DNA from: Symsagittifera roscoffensis
Lineage: Eukaryota > Xenacoelomorpha > Acoela > Convolutidae
Length of the DNA stretch: 64,000 nt
Reading direction: 5' to 3'
Assembly (NCBI RefSeq): GCF_963678635.1
Contig: NC_087069.1
Span: 37,383,329 to 37,447,328 of the forward strand
The position numbers were made by a program, and so were the translations under genes. This document shows, piece by piece, positions 44,990 to 55,462 of this stretch. The stretch's first letter is position 1; the number at the start of each line of letters is the position of its first letter. The notes below the pieces were generated by a model. It did no database searches. It saw nothing but the letters and a program-made list of their open reading frames with translations, and was not told the DNA's origin.

Positions 44990-45084
44990 AATCCGGGTGA
45001 GCAACTTCAACAAGCAGAGCGAAAAGCCGGAAAAAGGAAAAACCATAAGCCTAGGCCCAGGGGGAGTGATCAACCTTCCGAAAA
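44990..45084 (+). CDS. Possible exon with strong donor, Lys/Arg-rich
   Basis: Open frame QLQQAERKAGKRKNHKPRPR followed by GSDQPSEK, ending at a consensus donor, gaaaa-gtgagt, at 45085. It resembles a basic nuclear-protein exon. It lies 35 nt from the stop of the minus-strand gene at 45120, so at least one of the two calls may be wrong. Confidence 0.35.
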
Positions 45085-45119
45085 GTGAGTTAATATAAAC
45101 TTTGAATATTTTATAACTT

Positions 45120-45502
45120 TTATTTCATTAAGAGGCCAAGCTGTGTAATTTGGGAATTGTAAGCTGATTCCGCAACAAGGACGCTCCCTTTGTTCTTTTG
45201 TTTTTTCATTCTCTTTGATAGTTCCGACACGATTTTAACATAATTAAAGATTTGAGGTTTGTCTCTGGAATCCAGAAACATGCAGAATAGTTTGACCTCG
45301 TAACGTTTGAAGACATGAAAATACCTGTGAGTTTTAGCCCAAGCTTGTCTGCCAGTCCTCCAGCAATCGCCTCGACAAAATTGTCCCCGTCTAAAGGAGC
45401 AGCATCCAAAAGGTTGCCAGCCCACCGTTTAAGTCTCTCTGCTCTTTCTGCGTCTTCTGATTTTTCTGCTTTTCCTGCTGCATCTGCTCTTATTTCATCC
45501 AT
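45120..45502 (-). CDS. Small two-exon gene, 106 residues, unrecognised
   Basis: ATG at 45500-45502 in a good context (gcgATGG). Exon 1 is 45325-45502 (178 nt), Ala/Glu/Lys/Arg-rich, ending ADKLGLKLT with donor cacag-gtattt. Exon 2 is 45120-45262 (143 nt) after acceptor ccagag, reading KPQIFNYVKIVSELSKRMKK and ending in TAA. The joined length is 321 nt, exactly in frame, with a 62-nt intron. The helical, charged product has no motif I can name. GC is higher than in the flanks. The splice site is my inference; the neighbouring acceptor ag two bases upstream would shift the frame. Confidence 0.5.
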
Positions 45503-45739
45503 CGCAACCGAGCTGCAAGTTTTTGCTCAATGATTATGATCAAAACTGTTGTTACCAAGTATTTAAATTTAGAAGCACGTTTCAATTGTAAAGCTTCTAT
45601 TCAAGCTTACAGCAAATGGATTCAATCAATGGTCAAAACTTACAAACACAGCACATTCAATAGTACTTTCTGTCCAATGTTTGTAGTTTTCACTGTTTTT
45701 ACTTTAGTTTTTGCATATTAAAAAAGCAAATTTTTTTAT

Positions 45740-46830
45740 TCGTTTTCTGTAGTTTTTGTTCTTGACGTGAAACTTCAGTTCAAAGAACGTGCTTTTTATT
45801 TTTTTTACAAGCTTCGATTTTACTACTAGCCTGGTTACCAACATTCACTTCATACCTTTCTAAAGAAGAAAACTGCTTCAGCTAAATCTGTGACAGAGAT
45901 GAAGCGTTGACCACAAAATTAAACCAGATAAAAAGAACCATAATCAACTATCACTTTATGCAAAGAGCTTTTCGAAAACGAACAGCACTTTATACCCTTC
46001 AGTGATTCGACACCCTGTTGACCCAAAAGATCCAACCTTCGTGCTGATTTGAGATATCCATTTTTGACTCATCGCCCTTAAGGTTTTTCTGAAGGAGCCA
46101 TTGGCGCCAACAAATATCAAATCTGAGGAATGAGCGCGCTAAACCCGATGTGGAAATATATACTAAATCTGAAGGGGAAAAAGGGTTTTCATTGTGATTT
46201 GGGAGTGTTCAGAAATTCTATTTGGTCGACCTAAAAATTGAAAAAAAAATGAAATGTTTTCGAAAAGACGCACTCCCCCTCATTCAAGGAAATCCTAAAA
46301 CTCCATCAATTAAAGAAAATCTTCCAGCTCTTTCAAATAAATGCGATGTTTCGCCGGGGCATGATGATTTCTTGGTTTGGCAAAACGAAGATTTTCTTTG
46401 AGTCGAAATACGCCTTCATCTTCTCGTTTGCTTACTCGGAATGTTATACAAAAAAGTCCCTTGTCCCTTTTTAGTCATTTACTTTTATCCGATACTTTTA
46501 TTCTGTGGAATTGGTTTTTTTGGTGTTCAGTTCTTGTGACCTTGTGGATGATTTTATTTGAATGAGTGCTGAGTTTCTTATGAACGAATATTTTAGTGGT
46601 TTTCTCAAAACAAAATAATTATTTAACTTGGTTGGAATAGGTATATTTGGTTTGTCCTGCTCAATGCCATCTAGATAGTTTACTTGGGTTGCTGCTAGTT
46701 TATTAGAAAGTGCAAAATACTTTTGCTTGAGGTGGTTTTTTTATTCAGTCACTTTTTAAACCATCTAAAAATCACTCTTGCTCTAGTTCCAAGTAAACAA
46801 TATTTTACCTGTGATTGTTTTTCGTAAGTT
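45740..46830. other. Mostly non-coding, one short coding-like ORF
   Basis: ATG 46249 opens 50 codons reading KCFRKDALPLIQGNPKTPSI and on to DDFLVWQNEDFL, then TGA at 46400. Its composition looks coding (a gene fragment or exon), but I recognise no family. The rest has nothing I can support. Confidence 0.3.
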
Positions 46831-47770
46831 CCCGGGTTGACAACCATAGAAGAAACATGATTATCATACAGTTTCATATATGAAGTCTTTGGAAAAAATG
46901 CTTGTCATAGAAAATTCATACAAAATTTAAAAAGTGTTTTAAAAATTTTTAATGAACATTTTTGGTCTACTTGTCTCTTTTGAAACCTTCTCGTCATTAA
47001 AAAAAAAGGTTTAAAATTTTAAAATAAAATGCTCATCATACAATTTTCAAATATGAAATTGTATAATATGCATTTTCTTCATAAACTTAAACGAAAATTT
47101 GAGGTAAAAAAATTTTAATATCTTTTCTGACTGCAAACTTGCTTTTGTTCTAAAATATAAATTTTACGAAAAAAAAATTTTGCATGCAAAATTTGAGTTT
47201 TTGTGTTTATAACGTAGTCCAGGATGAGTGTTTCACCTAGAAAATCTAAAAAACACATGAAAGTGTTTTTTGTTGTAAGCACGATTATAATCTTTTGTTT
47301 CATTTGCTAAAATAAAAATAACTTTGTAGAAAAACAGGCCTTTTTTTCTCGACCATCAAATTTTCAAACTAAAAATTATCTAGCCATATTCAAAAAGTTA
47401 CTTTTTTGGTATATAATTCCATTTGAAAAAGTTAAAAGTAACTTTTATGGATAATATCACCAAAAGCAGTTTATCTGCGTGGTAACTGCCAATTACTCTG
47501 TGCTGTCATATGACAAAAAATCCTTGGTTAGTGTTTCGATTGAGACACGAATAATCGAAACAAAAATTATTTTGTAATTTCCTTTTTGGAAAAAATGCTT
47601 GTCATACAATTTCATAGTATGACAAAAATGCTTATCATACAATTTCATTTATGGAAGAAATGCTTATTTTGCTATTTTCATACACTTACTTTTGCTTTAT
47701 GAAATTGTATGAAAGAGTATGATAAGCATTTTTTTCATATATGAAAATTGTATGATAAGTATTTTTTGTC
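46831..47770. repeat. Cluster of gcttgtcatacaatttcat palindromic repeats
   Basis: Starts with cccgggttgac at 46831, the same left end as the 1.16-kb element. Repeated copies of aaatgcttgtcatac-aatttcat in both orientations occur at 46905, 47030, 47590, 47625 and 47700-47760, the last pair forming a near-perfect hairpin. No right terminal inverted repeat was found, so this is a truncated or rearranged relative. Confidence 0.6.
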
Positions 47771-48049
47771 AAAACAGATTATGGTGGTTTGATATTTGCT
47801 GATTGGGAAAATTTGTGATAATTAAAGCGAGCTGTTTAGCGTAGCTATCAGACGCGTAACCAGCTGATTAAATCGTTTAGAATTGAACGGAGGAAAACAT
47901 TTTGGTCTTATTTGTTAGGATACGAGCCACTTTTGTCATCCTTTGTCTTTTACATGAGCTTGTTGGTTGATAAAATGAAGAAAAACAAAAAAAAATTGTT
48001 TTGTTAAATCAATTTCAAAGCAATTTTTTTATTGGCCATAGGCAGTAGT

Positions 48050-48445
48050 AATTTTAAAGTTTCGCTCTGATATACGACCAGCTATGTTGCTCTGACGGAG
48101 TATTTGTGCTTGGAGTAGTTTTATCCAGAAAAAAATCAATTTTTTAGGAAACAATTCTTGACTGAACATTTTAATATCATTCAAAAAGTTTTGATGCTCT
48201 GAGCCCAAATTGAAAGAACAATTTATATCTGACCTTATTTTGTAAATTCATGGTAAAATTGCCAACTTGGGCCGCTATAACTTAGCTTGTGCTTTTAAAC
48301 GCGTAAACGGACAAAAAACATTTGGAATTGTTTTAGTTTTTTTTTCCGAAAATTTCATCAAATTTTTTGATTCAAACATTACTCTATAGACCTGAAAAGG
48401 CAGTCTAAATAATCAGGGCTTCGCCCTTATACGAGTAGTTTTTTT
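48050..48445 (+). repeat. Dispersed repeat R, diverged copy 3
   Basis: Shows gacggagtatttgtgcttgg near the start and agggcttcgcccttatacga near the end, matching the copies at 18.2 and 19.7 kb but more diverged and shorter. The first hairpin is degraded. Confidence 0.65.
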
Positions 48446-48989
48446 CGGTGTAATTATCTCAATTTCCTATCTTTGCCTAGGTTTGACCAGCCACATCACA
48501 TAGAAATACTTTCTATGGTCAATTTCGTCTTCGTGGTTTGACTAAGTTAATAGTCCAAGGTCAAGTTCTGAAACTATTTATTTCTGCTTCACTTAATTCT
48601 CATCGTCTGTTTAATAAATTATATCCTTTCAAAATAAGTTTTTATCTGCAATTACGCAGAGGTTTCATATAATTGCGCATTCGTTGTTCCTGAGAAGATA
48701 AATAGCCCCATAGGTCCTTGATCAATTCAATTGGTCAAAGTCTCTCTTAGCCGATTCTCGGCTTACGGTCGAAGGTGGGCGCGCTACGCTCATGCCGCCA
48801 TTTCGCCGCGATAACCATCTCCAACTTTTGTTTAGAGTCCTACGCTCTGTTGGCAAGTTCGCAACTCGGTGACTCGACTGCAATGGTCCCTATTCTGCCG
48901 CTTGCTCTTATGCTGTTTGAACAATAAAAATAAGCCATCTAATCGTTTCTCGCATTTTATCCAACTTAATTTCACGAAGAGCAGTTTTA

Positions 48990-49430
48990 GGACTTATGCG
49001 ACTGGTTTTTTTGGGTGCTATGAATATTGCGAGTTAAGTTCGGTCTGGTTTTCTTATAAGGTATATTCAAATAACGTATACCATATGTTCGTTACGCTAT
49101 ATATTTTTTGGCCGGATAGCTTCACTCAATTTTTTAGTCTATACCAATCTTATTCCTACTCTTATATTTCTTAGTCTCGATAGATCTAGTGATAAACTGG
49201 CTTACGCCTGCGAGGCTAGAGGAGAGAAGAAGGCAACTAATTAAAGGCTTCAAAACCCTTCTCTGACTGAAACTACGAATCGTTTCAGCTCTACACCTTA
49301 TAATAGGTTTTAGTCAAGGATAATGATTGGTTAGTTAAAATTATTTTACAGCAAAAATGGTTAAGTTTTATATTGTTTTAAACTGGTTCCAACCTTCCGG
49401 GGCTTAGAAATTTCTTACATCATGGAAAAT
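48990..49430 (+). repeat. LTR-like block related to the 3' flank of element B
   Basis: Aligns with 51600-52030 in the same orientation: tggccggatagcttc against cggccggatagattc, a shared agtct-taccaatcttattcctactctt run, then agatctag, an attggttag block and ggttccaaccttccggggct against ggttccacccatccggggtt. It is more diverged than A versus B, so probably a solo LTR or fragment of an older relative. The 129-codon-type frame of B is not conserved here. Confidence 0.65.
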
Positions 49431-51200
49431 AAATTTTAAGTTTTTTGTAGAGTGGAGTGTGTAGAATAGCTCTGCCTGCCTAGTACATATCATGAGGTTG
49501 AAGGTTTTTCGTTAATCCAGAAAGATCATATCCAATTGCAGATTTGTTTTTTTGCAGAGTGTCAATTTCATAAGTCAGAGCGAGACTACAAGCATTCTCA
49601 CTATCCGTTCGTGGTTGATCGAGTAGTGAGTTAAAAAGGTAGACTTTTCTGAATGGAGTGCCAAAGGACAAGGGCATGTATGTGTTGAGTTTTGACATCG
49701 AGTTGGCCATTGTTCTGTTTTAATGGATATATTTGCGGCGGTGTCACCTCCATACTTTATATCCAGTGTTGGTTGTGATTGCTTCAACCAAAACCTACAA
49801 TTTCGCCATTCCATAGCCGGAATGTTAATGAATTTTCATTTCCTTTTTGCTGCTCAAAAATTTAACTCATTACAAATTTATCTGCACTTTAGTTTTTCAA
49901 TTTTAGTTATGATCTAAATAGTTGCTCTCGGAGAAGACTTTTAGTTATTTTGGTTATTTTGATATTTGATCACCCTAGAGCCACTTGTAGGAAAAATTGA
50001 ATGCGTAGTTCTAAACACATGAGGGCACTTGGGGTAAACTTGTGAGCGTTTCTAGGGGTACACATGTGAGTACAATAGGCCACTTGATGTACACCTGGGA
50101 GTGTTTCTTTCAGTAGAGTCTTTAGTTATTTATTTTTTTCCTTTCTTCTGTATCAGGTGCTTTATTTTATCCAGTTTAGTCTGGCTTAAGTGTAATGCAC
50201 TTTCCTGTACATTTTGATGGCGTTGTAATAGTAAACTGCGTGGATTTTAAATCTTCATTCCTTAATATCCCGGGTTAAATGAAAGTTTGAAATGTGTGAG
50301 AGCTGTTCGAAGTTGTGATCAGTTAATTTCAGAATCTGAATTTCCTTTATTCACTACGGTTGTTATGCGACTTTATAAGGGTCTTAAACAGTTTAGTCTT
50401 AAGTGGTCGAACTTAGGGGCGAGTTGGGAAGATTGACAAAAGCGGTGGACATAAAAAACTTAGTTTTATTTTTAATTTTTTTTTCAATGAATAAATGTTT
50501 GCATACGGTGTTTTATGTATTAAATTACGATAAGTACAAAAAATTTTAATCTAAATTTCAAGCTACCGAGGTGTTTTGCGCGGCAAAACAAAAGTCACTT
50601 CCTGAGTTTGCACGAACCCAAAAATAAATTTCGCGATTTTGCGCAACTCAAAAAAGATGTTGCAAGTTTGCACGACCGAAGTGTTTTGCGCTAGTTTTTT
50701 TTATGTTTTCTTAGCCTTACAGAAAACCTTATGCAGCCATCTCATCTTGGCTTTGAGATTTTGCTGAATTTCTGCTAGCACACACTGTAAAAAGCACTAA
50801 AAACAAAAACAGCAAAAAAACAGCAAAAAAAGCAAAATGTTATAGAGTTCTTGCAAAATTTAAGCTAATCGGGCAAAAATCTTGCAAAAAAAAGCAATAA
50901 TAGAGTAAATATTTGTAATATATTTTGCAGTTTAAGCAGTCTGAGAGCCCTGGGATATACAGTGCTGATTTAAATTATCCGGACAAAACAAACAAAGCTT
51001 GAATTTTCATACGCGTTTTTCTCAAATTGGGTTCAGATTAGACAAAAAATGTAGAAAACAAATTTCGCTTAGAATTTCATCAAAATTTTTTGGTGCAATT
51101 TTTTCTCCGAAATTCTCAACCAAATTTTAACCCAAAAATGGGTCATTTTGGCTTTTTTCATTTAATCAAGAATTACACTGAAATTACTTTGTTAATTGAT
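49431..51200. other. Non-coding DNA, no supported gene
   Basis: Two overlapping minus-strand frames at 49480-49814 are featureless. At 50570-50700 the motif gtgttttgcgc and the phrase gtttgcacga occur twice. 50040-50110 has two degenerate gtacac.tg.gag pieces. Nothing else seen. Confidence 0.4.
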
Positions 51201-51207
51201 GAGAAAA

Positions 51208-51440
51208 TTATATCACAAGAAGCGTCCTACTTAGCCCAACAAAGTTTAAGAGGGGTTAAATCTCCAAAAACCAGTGTAAGAGAAAAAGTTTTTGCTTGAT
51301 AGTCAATAAATGTGATTTTTACTATATAAAACCCAGAATATCTGTTTAAAAACAGATTTTAAATAATTTGCGCAAAGTTTTGGAGATTTAACCCTTCTTA
51401 AACTTTGTTGGACTAAGTAGGACGCTTCTTGTGATATAAT
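51208..51440. repeat. Foldback element, 60-bp inverted arms
   Basis: The left arm (51208-51269) contains cacaagaagcgtcctactta and runs to tctccaaaa. The right arm (51378-51440) is its reverse complement with about four mismatches. The loop is about 108 bp. Because the arms mirror each other, the + and - strands encode almost the same short peptide (SQEASYL), which is not evidence of a gene. Confidence 0.92.
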
Positions 51441-51599
51441 TGATATAATATTGAAATTTGATACCAACCTTTTGATAAAGAAGCACTGCAAAATTTCATG
51501 TATCTCTTAGCCAATATTCAAAGCACAGTCTTTCTAGAAACCCAATTATGTCCCTGTTTGTCAGTGGATTCCACAGTCGCCAATTTGATTAATTTGTGA

Positions 51600-53650
51600 G
51601 TTAGGTATGGAGGTCTAGCTCATAGAGTAATTTCGGATAGGGTACACCGTCTGCTCGTCACGCTATCTTATTTTCGGCCGGATAGATTCGTGCAACTTCT
51701 TAGTCTAATACCGATCCTAATCTTACTCTTATTACTACTAGTCTCAGGGTGTTTAACTAGTCTCTGCTAGGCTCAATAGATCTAGAGTATACTGGTATTG
51801 TTGCGGCTGCTGAAGTACTCGGGAGAGTCAACTATTTTCTAAGTTAAATTCAAATCTCTCTGGTGCTGAAATTACAAGTAATTTCAGCACTTACAAATAA
51901 GTGGGTAGTTAGTTAGATGGATTGTGATTGGTTAATATTAAATACTTTACAGTGATTAAATGTCTAAGTAATAAATAAGAAAATGTAGTTTGGATTAGGT
52001 TCCACCCATCCGGGGTTTACAGAACTTTTTGAGTTTTATCTCTTTTCTTCTGCAATTGAAGGATGGATGATGAACGTTGGTATGTGGCGAACATCAATTT
52101 CTTTTTTTCTCGTTTTCTGGAGAAGTGAGGTCCTTGACTAGAACCAATGCCTTAAGGAAGGTCCAGGACGCTGAAGTTGATCGTTCAACAACGAATGTGC
52201 TCCCCAATGAATGAAATCGTTTTAGATTCCAGAATCCAAAATGCTTTGCTATGTCATTTCTGCTTGCATTTGTGGGGGTGTTGTTTGTGATCAACCTCGT
52301 CTGGGAATGGCGTGAATTTCGTGTTTGGAAGGGATGCCTTGTTACTCGGATCTGTACGTATACTTGAACATCGAGGTGGTCATTGGTCTGATTCAATGAA
52401 GTCCTTTGCTGCGAAGTCAAGTCGTACTCTAAATCCTTTGAGTTGTGATTGTGTGCGGCATGTCGGTTGTGGTTGGTAGCCATTCTTATTCAGGTTGTGA
52501 TAGGTTCGTCTAGTCTTTGGATGTTCGTCTTTGTTGTTGTGTATGATCTATATACTGCATACTATGATTTACATTTTATAATTTTTGTTAATTGTTTTTT
52601 GTTTATCTTGGTTAATTGTTTTCACAAAAGCTTTTTATTTTAGCTCAGTTATTTTGAAGAGTTACTCACCCTTGAGTACCTCTTAATAAAAATAAAAGTG
52701 TGGTCACAAAGCGTGTTGTAGCGCGGTGGGTTAGGCCGGCTATAGAGCATGCTCAGGACGTCCTCTCTGGTGGGTTAGGCCAGGAGTGAGAGTATGATTT
52801 CGTGCTGTTTCTTTGAGGGGTCCTGTTTTGTGTTAACATTATATGGTGGGTTTTTCTGGGTTTTCTTATGTTGTTTATGGTTGTGTCCTTTTTTCAAAAA
52901 TCAAATTGTTTTTTGGTATGGGTTTGTCTTTCGACTTTTGTGTTTTATTATTTCTTTCGTTGACTTTGTAATAGTCTTCAAAAGAATAAATTATCCAGTT
53001 TTAAGCTGGGTTAATCCGGTTTGGGTACCGTTGGTGTTCTGTTCTTATTCGTGCTGTTATTTTATGATTTGTGGTGTTTAGTCATTTGCGTTGGTTAGTT
53101 TAGTATAGTGTATAATTCCATTCCAACCGGGTTAAAGGAAAGTTGGAAACTTGTTATCATTAGTGAGAGTTGTTGTTATTGAAAGCTTTGAAAATAAAAT
53201 CATTATTTTAAACAATTCTTTGTGGGCGAGCTGTGCGAGTTTGGATAGAATTCTTATGCGAATGATAGAAAAGGTTAGTACTGCTTTAACAATTTATAAA
53301 TTTACTGCTTGAAGTTTGAATTTTACTACATTTGGGGGAATTTGAAGTTATAAATTTTCATCGTATGTAAGTTTACTGCTTGGTGGGGAAAAATTTATAG
53401 ATTAATTTATTACATTTTTATGGATTTTAAGGCATTATGTAGTGCGAAGAGTTTAGATTATGGAAATTGTTTTATCAAAAATGTTTTAGCAAATAAGTTT
53501 GATGAATTCTAGTTTCTAAAAGTTTTCTTTTTTTTGTCTTTTTTCATTTTGTAGGTGATGGTGGTGAGAGGGCTAGAAAAATGAAATTAAACATTATCAA
53601 GAATGGTTAGTAACTTTATATTTATTAGTGAATATAATTTAAATATACTT
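51600..53650 (-). mobile_element. Element B 3' non-coding region
   Basis: Downstream of ORF-S on the minus strand. 51880-53650 matches 39556-41280 inverted; 51600-52030 also matches the LTR-like block at 48990-49430. It is likely to include the 3' LTR. A 129-codon frame at 52094-52483 (minus, MATNHNRHAAHNHNSKDLEY) has a stop-containing counterpart in A; whether it was ever translated is unclear. Confidence 0.6.
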
Positions 53651-53653
53651 ATC

Positions 53654-54664
53654 CTAATCTTCAGGGAAAAAGCCGTGGGGAAAGAGGTCTTGAATTAGTT
53701 CTGATGATGTTAGTAATTTAGCTAATATACGAATGATATTTTTAGTTTCAAGCAGTGGCCAAAGCAATTGAAGTGCTTTGATGACATTTAGTTCTTCGGT
53801 GCTGACTGCAAATTCTTGAGGTTTGTTTTGAATTAAGTTATAAAGTTTGTGGTTATATTTAGTGTTATGTATAAATTCAAGGTTTGGGATTTCGATGGGT
53901 TGTAGGAATTCGTGCGGGATGAGGAAGGGTCGGGATTCTTTGTCCTGGAAAGCATTGATGATGGGGCAAAATATATACATTTGGTGGACGGGATCGTAGT
54001 TACGGAGGATGCCGTGAAGGTTAGTATTTTTGATACAATAAGTGAAATTAAGGAAAAACGGTGATGTGTATTTTGAGTTAATGAACTGAAAACGGTGGTG
54101 GGGTTGTCGTGAAGGTGTGTGTAGATGGAAGTGATTTTGAATAAAACGATAATATGTATAAGTATGTGTTTGTTTAGTGCGTAACATAATATCGTGGGAG
54201 CAGTGCAGATCTCGTTCCTGCTGTGTAAGGAAATGAAAGGTTAGTGTGAATAAATCAAATTTATCTTGGAAGCTTTGATAGGCTTGTGTATTAATGAGGG
54301 CTTCTGAAATGATGTGATTGTGTCTTTTATCAAAAATATTAAGTGTAAATATATATGGTGTTGAGATGAAGAATTTTTCTGTTAGTTGTGGGTTAGCAAA
54401 GCGGTCATCATCTAAAAATAGGTCTTGGTTAGGTCGTATGATGTTGTCATCGTAATATTCAATAGTGAAGTCATTAGCGCGGGGTGCGGTGTATTCTTTT
54501 AATAACTTTTTGAATCCTACATACGTGAATTGTCGTAGTGTTAGTGCTGTTATTAGTTTGTATAGCATATCTTTACATTGTTCATTATCAGTTGTGGTAT
54601 TATATAGTGGTAAGTAAAGGGGGTTAGTATAGTGATAGTATGATGTCCAATGAAGTGTTGGCAT
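53654..54664 (-). CDS. Element B ORF-S, C-terminal half
   Basis: 336 codons beginning PTLHWTSYYHYTNPLYLPLY, without Ser-rich bias, with mixed aromatic and charged residues and predicted alpha/beta content. Conserved with A (38539-39555). Only a TAG at 54728 separates it from the N-terminal half; in A this join is open, so 53654-55462 was one frame of about 602 codons. No signal peptide or membrane segment. The ATG at 54664 is probably internal. I recognise no family: by position (last gene, after the envelope) it could be structural or an accessory factor, but that is speculation. Confidence 0.65.
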   Translation of the reverse strand: MPTLHWTSYYHYTNPLYLPLYNTTTDNEQCKDMLYKLITALTLRQFTYVGFKKLLKEYTAPRANDFTIEYYDDNIIRPNQDLFLDDDRFANPQLTEKFFISTPYIFTLNIFDKRHNHIISEALINTQAYQSFQDKFDLFTLTFHFLTQQERDLHCSHDIMLRTKQTHTYTYYRFIQNHFHLHTPSRQPHHRFQFINSKYTSPFFLNFTYCIKNTNLHGILRNYDPVHQMYIFCPIINAFQDKESRPFLIPHEFLQPIEIPNLEFIHNTKYNHKLYNLIQNKPQEFAVSTEELNVIKALQLLWPLLETKNIIRILAKLLTSSELIQDLFPHGFFPED

Positions 54665-54727
54665 TAAGACATATTCGCCAACAAAATTCGTGATGTCGTC
54701 ATTAGTGGTAGGTGTATTTAAGGTGTA

Positions 54728-55462
54728 CTAAGGGAATGATGGTAGGTTAGTTTGTATAAATTGGTTGGTATTTTTTTGTTTTGAGTGATCAATATATTCC
54801 TTAGCTGTGCCTGGTTTAGTAGTGAAGGGATGATTTGGGAATTTTCTTTTGAAAGTGCGATAAGCTCTGTTAGTGCTAGTTGATGAATCTGTGGAGGTGG
54901 ATGATTGTGTTAAAGATTGGGTATATTCAAATAGTGGTGTTGGTGTTGGTGGGCCGGATGATGTTGTCATGGAGGATAGGTGATTTATGATAAGGGTGTG
55001 TGGATGGATCATTTGTTGTTGGAGTGTTATATAATTATCTAGTTCTGGGGAAATTTGTGGAATATCTGGGGAATTGTTAGCTGAATGGTTTGAAGGGGAT
55101 GAACTATACGTTGGGGTAACTTGGGATGCATAAGAGGGAGTGGAAAGGGATAGTAGTGGTTGACTGGCGTTGATGGGTCGGAAAGGGAATTGTGAAAAAA
55201 TAGATGGGTTGGTTTGGGAGTAAATGGAAGGAGAGGGTTCGGAGTTGGCAAATTCGTCGGGAGTTTCATGATCTGAGTTATTAAATTGTGAAATTGTGCG
55301 AAAAACTGAAGCGTCTGAGTTAGTGTCTGAGCTCATGCTGGATGGTATGTTAATTACAAAATCAGGTGGGGGAAAAGCGAAAAGTGGTATAATGGGAACT
55401 GGGTTTTGGAGATTTGCTGGGTTGGAATTTGAACGGTGGAGGGATCCAAGTTGTCGGCTCAT
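54728..55462 (-). CDS. Element B ORF-S, N-terminal half
   Basis: 244 codons from the ATG at 55462, which overlaps the stop of the upstream frame as ATGA. Opens MSRQLGSLHRSNS and is Ser/Thr/Pro/Asn-rich over about 190 residues (probably disordered, with many potential phosphorylation sites), then more basic (RAYRTFKRKFPNHPF). Ends at a TAG where A reads on. The ATGA arrangement suggests translation by termination-reinitiation from the glycoprotein message. Confidence 0.65.
   Translation of the reverse strand: MSRQLGSLHRSNSNPANLQNPVPIIPLFAFPPPDFVINIPSSMSSDTNSDASVFRTISQFNNSDHETPDEFANSEPSPSIYSQTNPSIFSQFPFRPINASQPLLSLSTPSYASQVTPTYSSSPSNHSANNSPDIPQISPELDNYITLQQQMIHPHTLIINHLSSMTTSSGPPTPTPLFEYTQSLTQSSTSTDSSTSTNRAYRTFKRKFPNHPFTTKPGTAKEYIDHSKQKNTNQFIQTNLPSFP

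Noticed and set aside
51090-51491. Two ORFs sharing the peptide SQEASYL on opposite strands
   Set aside because: Produced by the two arms of a foldback inverted repeat.
52094-52483. 129-codon minus-strand ORF in the B 3' region as a gene
   Set aside because: The counterpart in A has a stop and the related block at 49.5 kb does not keep it; kept only as a note.
52794-53081. + strand Cys/Phe-rich ORF of 95 codons and its inverted counterpart at 40168-40389
   Set aside because: Lies in the non-coding 3' region of the element on the antisense strand; T-rich sequence gives hydrophobic residues.
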